Source of the DNA: Campylobacter magnus
GTDB lineage: Bacteria > Campylobacterota > Campylobacteria > Campylobacterales > Campylobacteraceae
NCBI RefSeq assembly: GCF_028649595.1
Contig: NZ_JAQSLK010000001.1
Coordinates: 372,001 to 436,000 of the forward strand
Direction: 5' to 3'
Length of the DNA: 64,000 nucleotides
Shown: in pieces, positions 8,171 through 17,606 of the stretch
How positions within the stretch are numbered: position 1 is the first letter of the stretch
Layout: every line of letters begins with the position of its first letter
Notes under the pieces: generated by a model
The model's input: only the letters and a program-made list of their open reading frames with translations
Databases searched by the model: none
Told to the model about the DNA's origin: nothing
Translations under genes and position numbers: made by a program

Positions 8171-8986
8171 ATGAATAACGGCTATTATCAAGCCACAGGT
8201 GCGATGGTTACGCAGTTTAACCGCCTTGATGTAATCACCCAAAACCTAGCAAATGTAAACACCATAGGCTACAAACGCCAAGATGTGGTTATCGCTGATT
8301 TTGAGCGGATTTTCAAAGAAACGCGCGATGAGCTGCCACTAGATAATCACACAAAAGACGCCGCAAAGTTCCTAGCTCGCAGCATAGATAGAGTGCCAAA
8401 TATCAATGATGTCTACACGGACTTTAGCGCAGGTGGCTTAAAAGCTAGCACAAACGCTCTTGATGTGGCTATCGTGCGTGAGGATGCATTTTTACTCGTC
8501 CAAACTCCAGCTGGTGAGACTAGACTAACAAAAAATGGAGCACTAACCCTTGATCCTGATGGCTATATAGTCACAAAAGAGGGCTATAGAGTGCTAAATG
8601 CAGGCTATGAAGCCCTGCCTGATAACGCTCGTGGCATCCAAGTGCCAAATAATGTTCAAATCGCAATCACGCCAAATGGCGATGTATACGGCGATGAAGT
8701 CCAGCTAGGCAGGCTCTATATCGCTCAGCCAAGAGACCTTCGCACGCTAAAGCAAGAGGGCGATAATCTCTACATCCCAGCCTACCCTGAGGATGTAACT
8801 GACACTGAAAATAGCGGTGCCTTGCGCCAAGGCTTTGTGCAGATGTCAAATGTAAATCCAGTCACGCAAATGGTAAATCTCATCGAAACCCAGCGCCTAG
8901 TAGAGAGCTACCAAAAAGTAATGACAACGCACATGAACGACCTGAACAACGAAGCAATAACAAAACTAGGCTCAATTAGAGCCTAA
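8171..8986 (+). CDS. flgF: Flagellar rod protein FlgF (FlgG2)
   Basis: 271 residues, a proximal rod component of the flagellar basal body. The N-terminal rod signature (ANVNTIGYKR near residue 32) and the C-terminal FlgG/FlgE-type tail (MVNLIETQRLVESYQKVM) are present. It is longer than enterobacterial FlgF and matches the protein called FlgG2 in C. jejuni. ATG 8171 has AGGA 7 bases upstream; a TTG two codons earlier is less likely. It forms an operon with flgG (15-bp gap). Confidence 0.9.
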   Translation: MNNGYYQATGAMVTQFNRLDVITQNLANVNTIGYKRQDVVIADFERIFKETRDELPLDNHTKDAAKFLARSIDRVPNINDVYTDFSAGGLKASTNALDVAIVREDAFLLVQTPAGETRLTKNGALTLDPDGYIVTKEGYRVLNAGYEALPDNARGIQVPNNVQIAITPNGDVYGDEVQLGRLYIAQPRDLRTLKQEGDNLYIPAYPEDVTDTENSGALRQGFVQMSNVNPVTQMVNLIETQRLVESYQKVMTTHMNDLNNEAITKLGSIRA

Positions 8987-9001
8987 ATAAAAGGATAAAA
9001 T

Positions 9002-9790
9002 ATGGTAAGATCACTATTTACAGCTGCCACTGGCATGATAGCACAACAAACACAAGTAGATGTTACCTCTCACAACATCGCAAATGTAAATACAATGGGA
9101 TATAAGAAAAATAGAGCTGAGTTTGCCGATCTAATGTATCAAGTAATGAGCTATGCTGGCACGCCTACAAGCACGACTACCACGCACCCAACTGGCATCG
9201 AAGTAGGACTTGGCGTGCGTCCGCAGGCGATAACAAAAATTCACAGCCAAGGGTATTTTAAAGAAACTGGAAATAACCTTGATATGGTAATTGCTGGCAA
9301 TGGCTTTTTTCAAGTACAAATGCCAGATGGCACCACAGCTTATACAAGAAATGGTGCTTGGAAGCTAGATAGTGATGGAAATATCGTAAATGACGACGGA
9401 CTACAATTAGTGCCAAACATCACAATCCCAGCTGATGCCACGCAAATCGCTATCGGTATAGACGGCACTGTAAGCGTGCTCCAGCCAGGTGCGCAAGAAA
9501 TGCAACAAGTAGGACAAATCGAGATAGTAAACTTCATAAACCCAGCCGGACTTCACTCAAGTGGCGATAATCTATTTTTAGAAACAGGCGCAAGCGGCGC
9601 GCCTATCATAGGAATAGCCGGTCAAGACGGACTTGGACAGATAAAACAAGGCTTTGTAGAGATGAGCAATGTCCAGCTAGTAGAGGAAATGACCGAGCTA
9701 ATCACCGGTCAGCGTGCCTACGAAGCAAACTCAAAGGCGATCACAACCAGCGATGCTATGCTCCAAACTACAAATGAATTAAAACGATAA
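9002..9790 (+). CDS. flgG: Flagellar distal rod protein FlgG
   Basis: 262 residues, the standard length. MVRSLFTAATGMIAQQ and NIANVNTMGYKKNR at the N-terminus, a central domain, and VEEMTELITGQRAYEANSKAI at the C-terminus are diagnostic of FlgG, which forms the distal rod. AAGGAT lies upstream of the ATG. It is cotranscribed with flgF from the sigma-54 promoter. Confidence 0.95.
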   Translation: MVRSLFTAATGMIAQQTQVDVTSHNIANVNTMGYKKNRAEFADLMYQVMSYAGTPTSTTTTHPTGIEVGLGVRPQAITKIHSQGYFKETGNNLDMVIAGNGFFQVQMPDGTTAYTRNGAWKLDSDGNIVNDDGLQLVPNITIPADATQIAIGIDGTVSVLQPGAQEMQQVGQIEIVNFINPAGLHSSGDNLFLETGASGAPIIGIAGQDGLGQIKQGFVEMSNVQLVEEMTELITGQRAYEANSKAITTSDAMLQTTNELKR

Positions 9791-10047
9791 TGCTTAAAAA
9801 TGCTTAAAAATGCGCTTATAAAATTCCTTAGAATTTTTTGGCTTTTTTGGAGGTGCGGGGGTATTTTTACCCCTAGGAATTCTAGATTTATTCTTAGGAA
9901 TTCTAGAATTCCCTACTATGTCATCCTCGGGCTTGACCCGAGGATTTCATTTAAAATTCCGTCATTGCGAGGGAGCAAAGCGACCGAAGCAATCTCTCTA
10001 GGAATTCTAGAATTCTCGTCATTGCGAGCGAAGCGAAGCAATCTCTA

Positions 10048-10163
10048 GGAATTCTAAATTTATTCTTGGAATTCTAGATTTATTCTTGGAATTCTAGATT
10101 TATTCTTGGAATTCTAGATTTATTCTTGGAATTCTAGATTTATTCTTGGAATTCTAGATTTTT
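10048..10163 (+). repeat. Tandem array of a 20-bp GAATTC unit
   Basis: Five complete head-to-tail copies of GGAATTCTAGATTTATTCTT begin at 10048, 10068, 10088, 10108 and 10128. The first differs by one base. A sixth copy from 10148 diverges after GATTT. The unit is one arm of the genome-wide palindrome plus an AT-rich tail. Confidence 0.93.
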
Positions 10164-10260
10164 GCTCGCTTTTAGGCTAGATAAATCTAGCCTAGCTCGC
10201 AAATTTTATAAGGGCTACGCCCTAAACCCTTAGGGGCTGCTGCCCCTAAAACCCAGTAAA
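10164..10260 (+). repeat. ~95-nt composite intergenic element, copy 1
   Basis: Begins GCTCGCTTTTAGGCTAG and contains AAGGGCTACGCCCTAAACCC and a GGGGCTGCTGCCCC palindrome, ending AAAACCCAGT. The same string order recurs near 18456 and 28779 and, inverted, at 21911-21992. Confidence 0.75.
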
Positions 10261-10499
10261 AATCTAGAATTCTCTTGCTTTATCTGCGTTTTTGGGGGAA
10301 TTCTAAATTTTGCTTAAAAGAAACCCCCTAATCCCCCAGAAAACTAGAATTCCTAGAATAAATCTAGAATTCCTAGAGATTGCTTCGGTCGCTTTACTCC
10401 CTCGCAATGACGCAGAGAATTCTAGAATTCCATATAGAGATCCCCTATTCAAGCTGAGGGATGACATAGTAGGGAATTCTAGAATTCCTAAGGCAAAAT

Positions 10500-11645
10500 C
10501 TAAAATTCCCCTGCTCTATCGCTATAAAACTTCGCTCTAAAAGCATCAAAGCGCTTTTGTATAATCGCAGCTCTAGCCTCGCTCATAAGATTTAGATAAA
10601 AATGTAAATTATGCAAGCTTGCTAGGCGGTAAAAGGTAAGCTCTTTTGCTCTAAATAAATGGTGTAAAAACGCCCTGCTATAATGCTTGCAAGTATGACA
10701 AGAACAAAGCGGATCAAGCGTACTCTCATCGCTAGCAAAACGAGCGTTTTTAATGCTAAGCTTGCCAAAGCTCGTATAAAGCGTGCCATTTCGTGCGTTG
10801 CGAGTGGGCAAAACGCAATCAAACATATCCACGCCACGATAAATATTTTCTATTAAATTCTCAGGCGTGCCAACTCCCATAAGATAGCGTGGACGGCTCT
10901 CATCAGTGTGCGGGATAGTGTTTTCTACGCACTCATACATATCATCAGCGCTCTCACCCACGCTAAGTCCGCCGATAGCAAGCCCATCAAAGACTCTGCC
11001 ATTTTTAGCTCTCATATCAGTTAACTCGCTAGCGCAATGCTTGCGAAGCTCTTTGTCTGTGCCACCTTGGATGATAGCAAAGAGATTTTGGCGAGCGATT
11101 TTTTCATCATTTTGCGAGTTTTGGGCGTGATATTCAAGGCTGATTTTTGCCCATTTTAGTGTGCGATCCACTGCTTTGCTAAGTCTTTTTATATCAGCTG
11201 GCAAGGCGACTAGATCGTCTAAGACCATCATTATATCGCTACAAAGAGCATACTCCATGTCTAGCACAGAAGTCGGGGTAAAAAAGTGAGTGCTGCCATC
11301 AATGTGGCTTTTAAACTTTATGCCGTTTTCATCTGCTTTTGAATTGCTACTTAGCGAGAAGGCCTGAAAGCCGCCGCTATCTGTTAAAAACGAGCCCTTA
11401 AAGCCAGTAAAGCCGTGAAGTCCGCCCATTTTTTTCATCACCTCTGAGCCTGGGCGAAGATACATGTGGTAGGTGTTTGCTAGGATTATCTTTGCGCCAA
11501 GCGTGTTAATGTCATCTGTATCAAGGCTTTTTACCGCCCCACAGGTGCCAACAGGCATGAAAACAGGCGTCAAAATCTCACTATGAGCTGTTTTGATAAC
11601 CCCAGCTCTTGCGGCGCCGTCTTTTGCGTTTATTTGAAATTCCAT
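10500..11645 (-). CDS. tgt: Queuine tRNA-ribosyltransferase
   Basis: 381 residues. It exchanges guanine 34 for preQ1 in GUN-anticodon tRNAs. [15 protein letters not shown] (near residue 88) and the [11 protein letters not shown] motif are seen, as is the nucleophile region [32 protein letters not shown]. Zinc ligands are in [18 protein letters not shown]. The last residues (GEF) and the stop codon come from a repeat copy at 10500-10508, so the C-terminus was reshaped by the repeat. Confidence 0.94.
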   Translation of the reverse strand: MEFQINAKDGAARAGVIKTAHSEILTPVFMPVGTCGAVKSLDTDDINTLGAKIILANTYHMYLRPGSEVMKKMGGLHGFTGFKGSFLTDSGGFQAFSLSSNSKADENGIKFKSHIDGSTHFFTPTSVLDMEYALCSDIMMVLDDLVALPADIKRLSKAVDRTLKWAKISLEYHAQNSQNDEKIARQNLFAIIQGGTDKELRKHCASELTDMRAKNGRVFDGLAIGGLSVGESADDMYECVENTIPHTDESRPRYLMGVGTPENLIENIYRGVDMFDCVLPTRNARNGTLYTSFGKLSIKNARFASDESTLDPLCSCHTCKHYSRAFLHHLFRAKELTFYRLASLHNLHFYLNLMSEARAAIIQKRFDAFRAKFYSDRAGEF

Positions 11646-11675
11646 TATTTACCTTAAAATCTAAAAAATTCGCAA

Positions 11676-11681
11676 ATTATA
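11676..11681 (-). promoter_or_regulatory. Putative -10 box of tgt
   Basis: ATTATA on the plus strand reads TATAAT on the minus strand, preceded by GC, 31 bases before the tgt start. It is back-to-back with the ydfG -10 box. Confidence 0.5.
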
Positions 11682-11693
11682 GCGCAATCTTGC

Positions 11694-11699
11694 TATAAT
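11694..11699 (+). promoter_or_regulatory. Putative extended -10 of the ydfG-like gene
   Basis: TGCTATAAT gives an extended TGn-TATAAT element 31 bases before the ATG at 11730. Only 12 bases separate it from the divergent tgt -10 box, so the two promoters may compete. Confidence 0.55.
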
Positions 11700-11729
11700 C
11701 GCAAAAATTTTTATAAAAAAGGTGAAAAA

Positions 11730-12470
11730 ATGAAAATCGCACTCATAACTGGGGCTAGTTCTGGCTTTGGGCTAAGCCTAGCAAAAATGCTTGATAACGC
11801 AGGATTTGCCGTAATCGCCTGTGCTAGAAGATTAGAAAAACTCAAAGAGCTTCAAGCTGAGCTTAAAAATCCAAGCTTAGTTTACGCCCTTGATGTGCGT
11901 GATAAAAATGCTGTGTTTGAGGTAGCAAAAAACCTACCTAAACAGTGGCAAAATATTGAAATTTTGGTAAATAACGCTGGGCTTGCCCTAGGGCAAGAAA
12001 GCTTTGAAAACGCTAGTTTAGAGGACTTTGAGATTATGATTGATACGAATATCAAAGGACTTCTTTATACCACAAAGGCGTTTTTACCGCACTTAGAGCG
12101 TGGCGGAATAATCTTTAATCTTGGCTCAGTGGCTGGGGCTTATCCATATCCTGGAAGTCATGTCTATGGCGGCACGAAGGCTTTTGTGCGGCTCTTTTCT
12201 CACACCTTGCGAAATGATCTAAAAGGCAAGGATATAAGAGTTACTACAATAGCCCCAGGTATCGCAAAGACTGAGTTTAGCGAAGTTAGATTTAAAGGCG
12301 ATAAAGCTAGGGCTGATGCTGTGTATGATGGCACAAAATATCTAAGCGCAAATGATGTTGCTAAGGTAATCTGCGATATCGTAGCCCTACCAAAGCATGT
12401 AAATATAAACTACTTAGAGGTTATGCCAGTTTCACAAAGCTGGGCTGGATTTGCCTTTGAGGGCAAGTGA
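11730..12470 (+). CDS. Short-chain dehydrogenase/reductase (YdfG-like)
   Basis: 246 residues. Classical SDR: cofactor motif TGASSGFG at residues 7-14, ARR at 32-34 suggesting NADP preference, NNAG, the Ser of NLGSVAG, and the catalytic YGGTK. It is closest to NADP-dependent serine / 3-hydroxy-acid dehydrogenases of the YdfG group. The exact substrate is unknown. AAAAGGTG lies upstream of the ATG. Its TGA shares a base with the trmA ATG. Confidence 0.85.
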   Translation: MKIALITGASSGFGLSLAKMLDNAGFAVIACARRLEKLKELQAELKNPSLVYALDVRDKNAVFEVAKNLPKQWQNIEILVNNAGLALGQESFENASLEDFEIMIDTNIKGLLYTTKAFLPHLERGGIIFNLGSVAGAYPYPGSHVYGGTKAFVRLFSHTLRNDLKGKDIRVTTIAPGIAKTEFSEVRFKGDKARADAVYDGTKYLSANDVAKVICDIVALPKHVNINYLEVMPVSQSWAGFAFEGK

Positions 12471-13606
12471 TGAATACTGCGCTTTGTAGCTCTTTTGGCT
12501 CTTGTGCGAGCTGTGTTTTGGAGCTTGATTACAAAAGCCAAAAAGAGCTAAAAATCGCCCGCACAAAAGAGCTTTTTAGTGGTATTTGGCAGGCTTGCGG
12601 TTTTGCTGGTGAGTGCTGTTTTTTTGATACAAATGAGAGTGGCTTTCGCTCGCGCGCTGAGTTTAGGCTCTGGCATGATGAGAGCGGAGTTCATTACGCT
12701 ATGAATGGGGCGGATAAAAAGCCTGTGATCATAGAGACTTGCTCTATTGTGGATACTAAAATCTCAGCTCTAATGCCAAGGATTTTAGAAAAAATAAATA
12801 GGAATTCTAGTTTAAAAGAGCGTATTTTTGGCTGTGAGTTTGTAGCTAGCAGTGATGAAGTGCTAGCGATTTTGCTTTATCACAAGGATATAGAGAGTAT
12901 AAAAGCCGAGCTTGAAAACCTAGCTAACGAGCTTAAAATAAGCTTAATTGCTCGCTCAAAGGGTAAAAAACTTGTCTTTGGCTCTGAGATTTTAAATCAA
13001 AAAATAACTGTGAATTCCAAAACTCTAAGCTATAAAATCAGCCCTGATGGCTTTATCCAGCCAAATGCTAGTGCTAATGAAAAAATGCTAAATTTCGTGT
13101 ATTCAAAACTTGCTAATCATGATAAAAAGGATCTTTGCGAGCTTTACTGCGGGCATGGTAATTTTAGCGTGGCACTTGCGCCGCTTTTTCGCAAGGCTTT
13201 AGCCACTGAGATAAACAAAGCTAGCACTGCTCTAGCAAAGCAAAACGCAGAGCAAAACGGCGTGAAAAATCTAGAATTTGCTAGGCTAAGCGCTGATGAG
13301 TTTGCCAAGGCTTTGCGCGCAGAGCGTGAGTTTAAGCGCTTAAAACACTTAGAGCTTAGTAGCTATGATTTTTCACATATTTTGGTTGACCCGCCCAGAG
13401 CAGGCTGTGATGAGAGCGTGCTAAATCTAATGATGGAATTCCAAAATATCATTTATATTTCATGTTCTCAGGCTAGTTTAAGGCGTGATTTAGATCTTTT
13501 AGTAAAAACGCATAAAATCACAGATTTTGCGCTCTTTGATCAGTTTGCGCATACTAATCACATTGAAAGCATTGTTTTACTAAAAAAAATAAAATTTTTA
13601 GCCTAG
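12470..13606 (+). CDS. trmA: tRNA (uracil-5-)-methyltransferase TrmA
   Basis: 378 residues. It makes m5U54 in the T-loop of tRNAs using SAM. LCELYCGHGNFSVALA is the SAM site, HILVDPPRAGCD is motif IV, and YISCSQASLRRDL carries the catalytic Cys. ATG 12470 overlaps the previous stop as TGATG and is preferred to GTG 12467. An N-terminal CxxC (GSCASC) is seen, typical of epsilon TrmA as I recall. A GAATTCTAG repeat fragment lies in frame near 12803 (NRNSS). Confidence 0.92.
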   Translation: MNTALCSSFGSCASCVLELDYKSQKELKIARTKELFSGIWQACGFAGECCFFDTNESGFRSRAEFRLWHDESGVHYAMNGADKKPVIIETCSIVDTKISALMPRILEKINRNSSLKERIFGCEFVASSDEVLAILLYHKDIESIKAELENLANELKISLIARSKGKKLVFGSEILNQKITVNSKTLSYKISPDGFIQPNASANEKMLNFVYSKLANHDKKDLCELYCGHGNFSVALAPLFRKALATEINKASTALAKQNAEQNGVKNLEFARLSADEFAKALRAEREFKRLKHLELSSYDFSHILVDPPRAGCDESVLNLMMEFQNIIYISCSQASLRRDLDLLVKTHKITDFALFDQFAHTNHIESIVLLKKIKFLA

Positions 13607-13690
13607 GAATTCTAGAATTCCTTTTTAAGTGCTAGAATTTAGAAAAAATCAGCAAAAATATGCTAGACTACACTCTTGGTGATTTAAAAA

Positions 13691-14818
13691 ATGGAAAATG
13701 TAAAAAAGGCTTTGGTTTGCGACTGGCTTGATGTGTATAGCGGTGCTGAGAGATGCATTGAGCAGTTTAACAAACTCTATGATTTTGATATTTTTGCGCT
13801 TGTGGATTTTATGAGTGCTGATGATAGGCAGCTCGTGCTTGGCGGCAAAACTGTTAGCACTACTTTTATCCAAAAGCTTCCTTTTGCTAAGCGTTTTTTT
13901 AGGCATTATTTGCCGCTGTTTAGTAGAGCGATTGAGAGCATTGACCTGCGTGAATATGAGCTTGTGCTCTCATCCTCTCACTGCGTAGCAAAAAATATTC
14001 TAACAGACGCCACTCAGCTTCACATCAGCTACATGTATAGCCCTACTCGCTATGCTTGGGATATGAAAGAGCTGTATTTAGAAGGACAAAATGCGCTTTT
14101 AAGGCCTTTTATCGCTGAGCTTTTATATCGCTTTCGCATTTGGGATGGCAGCTGTGCAAATAGAAGCGACAAAATCATTGCTATTTCGCACTTTATCGCC
14201 TCTCGTATCAAAAAAATCTATGGCAGAGACGCAGCTGTAATCTACCCGCCTGTAAACACTGGTGATTTTAGATTACAAGAGAAAAAAGATGATTATTTCA
14301 TCACTTGTGGGCGACTTGTGGGGTATAAAAGGACTGATTTGCTAGTGCGTGCTTTCAATGAAAGTGGCTTAAAGCTAGTGGTGGTAGGTGATGGAGAGCA
14401 AATGAGCGAGCTAAAAGCTATCGCAAAACCAAATGTAGAACTGCTTGGTAAGGTTAGCAAAGATGAGCTTGTAAAACTGCTTGGCAGCGCTAGGGGCTTT
14501 GTGTATGCTGGGGTTGAGGACTTTGGAATAGCTGCTTTGGAGGCTATGAGCTGTGGCACACCTGTTATTGCCTACGATAAAGGTGGCGTGGCTGAGAGCG
14601 TAAAGGGCTCGCAAAAAGGCGGCTTTGGTAGTTCTGGCGTGCTTTTTAGCGCTCAAAATGAAAGCAGTCTAAATACGGCTATAAAAGCTAGTTTTGAGCT
14701 TGATTACGACCCAGCAAAGCTAAGTGCCTATGCTAAAACTTTTAGCAATGAAAACTTTAGAAAAAATATAAATGAATATTTGAAAAAAGAATATGAAATA
14801 TTTAAAGAAACGCATTAG
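13691..14818 (+). CDS. Family 4 glycosyltransferase
   Basis: 375 residues, GT-B fold. The C-terminal half carries FITCGRLVGYKRTDLLVRAF, the nucleotide-sugar region LVVVGDGEQMSEL, and VEDFGIAALEAMSCGTPVIAYDKGG with the EX7E-type motif. It resembles mannosyl/galactosyl transferases of O-antigen or capsule pathways; donor and acceptor cannot be told. It overlaps the next sugar-transferase gene by 26 bases, so they are probably one surface-glycan unit. Confidence 0.85.
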   Translation: MENVKKALVCDWLDVYSGAERCIEQFNKLYDFDIFALVDFMSADDRQLVLGGKTVSTTFIQKLPFAKRFFRHYLPLFSRAIESIDLREYELVLSSSHCVAKNILTDATQLHISYMYSPTRYAWDMKELYLEGQNALLRPFIAELLYRFRIWDGSCANRSDKIIAISHFIASRIKKIYGRDAAVIYPPVNTGDFRLQEKKDDYFITCGRLVGYKRTDLLVRAFNESGLKLVVVGDGEQMSELKAIAKPNVELLGKVSKDELVKLLGSARGFVYAGVEDFGIAALEAMSCGTPVIAYDKGGVAESVKGSQKGGFGSSGVLFSAQNESSLNTAIKASFELDYDPAKLSAYAKTFSNENFRKNINEYLKKEYEIFKETH

Positions 14819-15446
14819 AGCCATTTTTTTACCGCAAAATCAGCGCAGAAAAAGCCTAATTGATAAGCTTTTGGTGCTAGTTACTAGTCCTGCTTGGCTG
14901 CCTGTAATGTTCATAATTTCTGTAATTTTAAAGCTAAAAGAGCCTAAAGAGCCTGTGTTTTTCATCCAAAACCGCCTAGGACAACACGGCAAGGTCTTTA
15001 AATGCTTGAAATTTCGCACAATGAGAAGCGATCAGAGCTTTATGGATGAGTTTTTGCGCCAAAATCCAGATGAGGCTGCGTATTACGCAAAATATCATAA
15101 GTTTATAAATGACCCTAGGATTAGTGCTTTTGGGGCGTTTTTGCGCAAAAGCAGCCTTGATGAGCTCCCACAGCTTATAAATGTGCTTTTAGGTGAGATG
15201 AGCCTAGTAGGGCCTAGACCTTATATGGTAAATGAACGCCACGAAATGAAGGGCTTTTTGTCTGGGATTTTGCTAATTCGCCCAGGCATCACTGGGCTAT
15301 GGCAGATCAGCGGACGCTCAAACACTAGCTTTCGCTCTCGCCTTAGAATAGACCTGCTTTATATCAAAAACTGGAGCCTGCTCTTTGATTTTGAGATTAT
15401 GATAAAAACGATATTTGCTGTGCTAAAAAGCAAGGGGGCAAGCTAG
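14793..15446 (+). CDS. Bacterial sugar transferase (polyprenyl-phosphate glycosyl-1-phosphate transferase)
   Basis: 217 residues. One membrane segment near residues 22-46 is followed by the PGT catalytic domain. Signatures are [46 protein letters not shown] and [14 protein letters not shown]. It transfers a sugar phosphate to undecaprenyl phosphate and starts a lipid-linked glycan at the inner membrane. The missing N-terminal membrane module makes it PglC/WcaJ-short-type. It could work with the preceding glycosyltransferase. Confidence 0.88.
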   Translation: MKYLKKRIRAIFLPQNQRRKSLIDKLLVLVTSPAWLPVMFIISVILKLKEPKEPVFFIQNRLGQHGKVFKCLKFRTMRSDQSFMDEFLRQNPDEAAYYAKYHKFINDPRISAFGAFLRKSSLDELPQLINVLLGEMSLVGPRPYMVNERHEMKGFLSGILLIRPGITGLWQISGRSNTSFRSRLRIDLLYIKNWSLLFDFEIMIKTIFAVLKSKGAS

Positions 15447-15511
15447 GGAATTCTAGAATTCCTTAGAATTCCGTAGCTAAGAATTCCCTAGAATTCCCTA
15501 GAATTCCGTAG
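15447..15511. repeat. GAATTC palindrome cluster between convergent genes
   Basis: Four close copies of GGAATTCTAGAATTCC / TTAGAATTCCGTAGCTA fill the gap between two convergent transcription units, so they may serve as a bidirectional end signal. Confidence 0.8.
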
Positions 15512-16042
15512 CTAATTAGTAAGTTTTGATTTGAAAATTTGTAGATTTATTGTGCTCTCTAGGCTTTGTCTTTTTACCCTTACTTCTGCAGGGAATTCTA
15601 AAACGACGATGTTTTTATAGTCGTTTAAAAAGTCCATAAACTCATAGAGTTTTTGCGCAGAGTAAATAGTAGAAACTGTATTTAGCCTATAAATGCTTTC
15701 TCCATCATCATTTGGTATGCTTATTAGCTCCACTTCGCTAAAATATTTTTTTGCTTGTTCAATAAAGTCTTTTTCGTCAAAGGGCGCCACAGCAGCATTT
15801 AGTAGCTTGCTATTTTTGATTTTAAAGTCATTTAGTGCGCCTGCGTAGCTCTTGTAGATCTGCTCAATTTTGTTTAAATTCACAATGCTAGCTTGGTTTT
15901 GGATTTTTAGCCTTTTATACTCTTTTATGCTTGGGATTATGAGCAAAACGATAAAAAACACCAAAGCAAAAATAAAAGCCAGCACATACATAATAAGCTT
16001 TAAAACATCTATTTCTTTTAGGCTATGGTCTTTTGTCATCAT
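15512..16042 (-). CDS. PilO-like membrane protein
   Basis: 176 residues. An N-terminal membrane anchor (residues 16-37) is followed by a coiled-coil segment and a periplasmic alpha/beta domain, the layout of PilO/GspM alignment proteins. It is the third gene of a leftward set with 16044-16562 and 16559-17560, whose topologies suit PilN and PilM. Campylobacter Cts competence and type-II-like systems use such parts. The assignment rests on topology and context, not on a diagnostic motif. Confidence 0.5.
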   Translation of the reverse strand: MMTKDHSLKEIDVLKLIMYVLAFIFALVFFIVLLIIPSIKEYKRLKIQNQASIVNLNKIEQIYKSYAGALNDFKIKNSKLLNAAVAPFDEKDFIEQAKKYFSEVELISIPNDDGESIYRLNTVSTIYSAQKLYEFMDFLNDYKNIVVLEFPAEVRVKRQSLESTINLQIFKSKLTN

Positions 16043-16043
16043 T

Positions 16044-16562
16044 TTAGTCCTCGCTAGTGCTAATGCTAGTAAAGTTCAGCCAGCCGTTTGGCAGCTGGTA
16101 AAATGTGGTTTTTGTCTTGGTAAAAATACTTTTTAGCGGTGCTTCCATAAGCAAGGTAAAGGCCTCTTTGCTAGGCGTCCTACCACGGATTTCTAAAGAG
16201 TTTTTATCAAGCTTAACAAAATCAAGCGTAACAGTATCAGGCACAATATCATAGATATTTTGCAAGCTTCGCTTTAATGCTTGGTTTGTAGCTAAAATAC
16301 TTTCAATCTCATCTTGCTGTTCGCTTAGATTTTTGGTGTGTTCTTTAATGATTACTATTCTGCGGTTATACTCATCATAGCTTACTTGATTTGCGTTTGT
16401 GGCTTCTTTTAGGTTATAAGAAAGTATTTTTATAGAAAAGTTCACAATCAAGCAAACCACGCTAATAAAGCCTATAAGCGATATCCAAATCAAGCTAAAT
16501 AGCGATAAAATAGGCTTTAATTTTGGCTGAATAAAGCTATAAGTAAGAGGGTGCTTTGTCAT
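16044..16562 (-). CDS. PilN/GspL-like membrane protein
   Basis: 172 residues. A short cytosolic N-terminus is followed by a single transmembrane helix (about residues 18-50), a heptad-rich segment and a C-terminal domain (SLEIRGRTPSKEAFTLLMEAPL) typical of PilN ferredoxin-like folds. The gene starts four bases inside the end of the upstream PilM-like gene and ends one base before the downstream one. Probable inner-membrane alignment protein for DNA uptake; inference from context. Confidence 0.5.
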   Translation of the reverse strand: MTKHPLTYSFIQPKLKPILSLFSLIWISLIGFISVVCLIVNFSIKILSYNLKEATNANQVSYDEYNRRIVIIKEHTKNLSEQQDEIESILATNQALKRSLQNIYDIVPDTVTLDFVKLDKNSLEIRGRTPSKEAFTLLMEAPLKSIFTKTKTTFYQLPNGWLNFTSISTSED

Positions 16563-17560
16563 GGATTTAGCTCTCTTTTTATGATACTTAGTAGGTCTTC
16601 GTTGCGATCCACCTTAAACACAGCTGAATCTACAAAAATCTCATGCCCCACAACATCAATAAAGCTTTGTTCATCAAGCACATCTTGACTATCAAAAACC
16701 ACGATTTTTTCTATAAACTCACTTTGATAGAGCGGATTTCGGTAGTATTCTTTCATAGCTTCTTTGATATTATTTAGCATATTACCGCTGCGGCCTACTT
16801 TTTGTAGACTTTCTTCTATTTGAGCTCCGCTACGCTCGACATCTTCTACCTTAGTAATATCGCAAAACTGCCCATTTAGCTCAAAATTATCATCATCCAG
16901 GTCGTTTAGTGCATTTAAGGCTGAGAACTTATCATCTTCTTTTGCGATGATATTATCGATATCAGCGATGTTTATAGGTGCGATTGTGTCTTCTTCTGCC
17001 ATTTTTTCTTCTTCACCCTCGCAAAAGTATGCAGCATAGCGCATCTCCAGCCCAGCAAAGACCATCATCGTACAGCTAGTATCTTGAGCATAAACATACA
17101 GCGTGATACGATCATCAGCTCTAAACTCGCAGATTTTTTCATACAGCAGTACATAAGGCGAGTAGAGTAAATCAGGCTTTAAGCCATTTAAAAACTTAGT
17201 TTGATTTGCTATTTCATCATTTGAGATAAAAATACTCCAACCACCTGGCATATTTACTACTTGAACTTCATTATAATTTACGCCAAATTGATTATACCCC
17301 ACACGATCAGCCACCGGCAAAGCCCATTGCTTTTTAGTGCTAAGCAGCAGTGCTACATAGGTAGAGTGGGCTTTTTTGGTATTTTTTTTGATATAGTCGT
17401 TAAACTTAAAATCGATGTGCTTTTCAGTTATCTCAAAATCAGCCTCAATAGTGCCTAAATCGCTTTGATTTTTTACAAACTTACCAAAGATAGAACACTC
17501 TGTATTATCAACAAATACGCACACATAAAGGTTTTTGATAAAAGAGCGAATAAAACTCAC
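16559..17560 (-). CDS. PilM-like cytoplasmic protein of a putative DNA-uptake apparatus
   Basis: 333 residues, with no signal peptide or membrane helix. An acidic low-complexity stretch (residues ~188-245) joins two folded parts. Position before a PilN-like and a PilO-like gene suggests an actin-like PilM/GspL cytoplasmic role, but no ATPase phosphate motif is obvious. It could be a Campylobacter-specific competence protein of the Cts group. Confidence 0.45.
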   Translation of the reverse strand: MSFIRSFIKNLYVCVFVDNTECSIFGKFVKNQSDLGTIEADFEITEKHIDFKFNDYIKKNTKKAHSTYVALLLSTKKQWALPVADRVGYNQFGVNYNEVQVVNMPGGWSIFISNDEIANQTKFLNGLKPDLLYSPYVLLYEKICEFRADDRITLYVYAQDTSCTMMVFAGLEMRYAAYFCEGEEEKMAEEDTIAPINIADIDNIIAKEDDKFSALNALNDLDDDNFELNGQFCDITKVEDVERSGAQIEESLQKVGRSGNMLNNIKEAMKEYYRNPLYQSEFIEKIVVFDSQDVLDEQSFIDVVGHEIFVDSAVFKVDRNEDLLSIIKRELNP

Positions 17561-17606
17561 AGTCCCAACCTAAAATTTTTTGGCGCAGATAATATCAAAT
17601 TTCGCA

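Larger units (their letters stand above)
9850..10499. repeat. Composite repeat region between flgG and tgt
   Basis: No gene is supported in this roughly 700-bp gap. It holds GGAATTCTAGAATTCC palindromes, G-run pairs near 9851 and their complements near 10323, and GGATCTC-type palindromes near 9917 and 10437. TCATTGCGAG...GCAATCTC palindromes lie near 9961, 10018 and 10377. A 20-bp tandem array and one ~95-nt composite element are listed separately. ORFs called here are translations of the repeats. Confidence 0.85.

Noticed and set aside
10048-10163. CRISPR-like regular array
   Set aside because: The units are directly contiguous with no unique spacers, and no cas genes are nearby.
9800-10540. 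ORFs of 70-80 codons on the plus strand
   Set aside because: They are translations of the palindromes (repeated NSRIP, LGILEF, GLDPRI strings), with no independent start signals.
13691-15446. Recent horizontal island for the two glycan genes
   Set aside because: Base composition and codon use look like their neighbours and no mobility genes flank them; ordinary surface-locus variation is enough.
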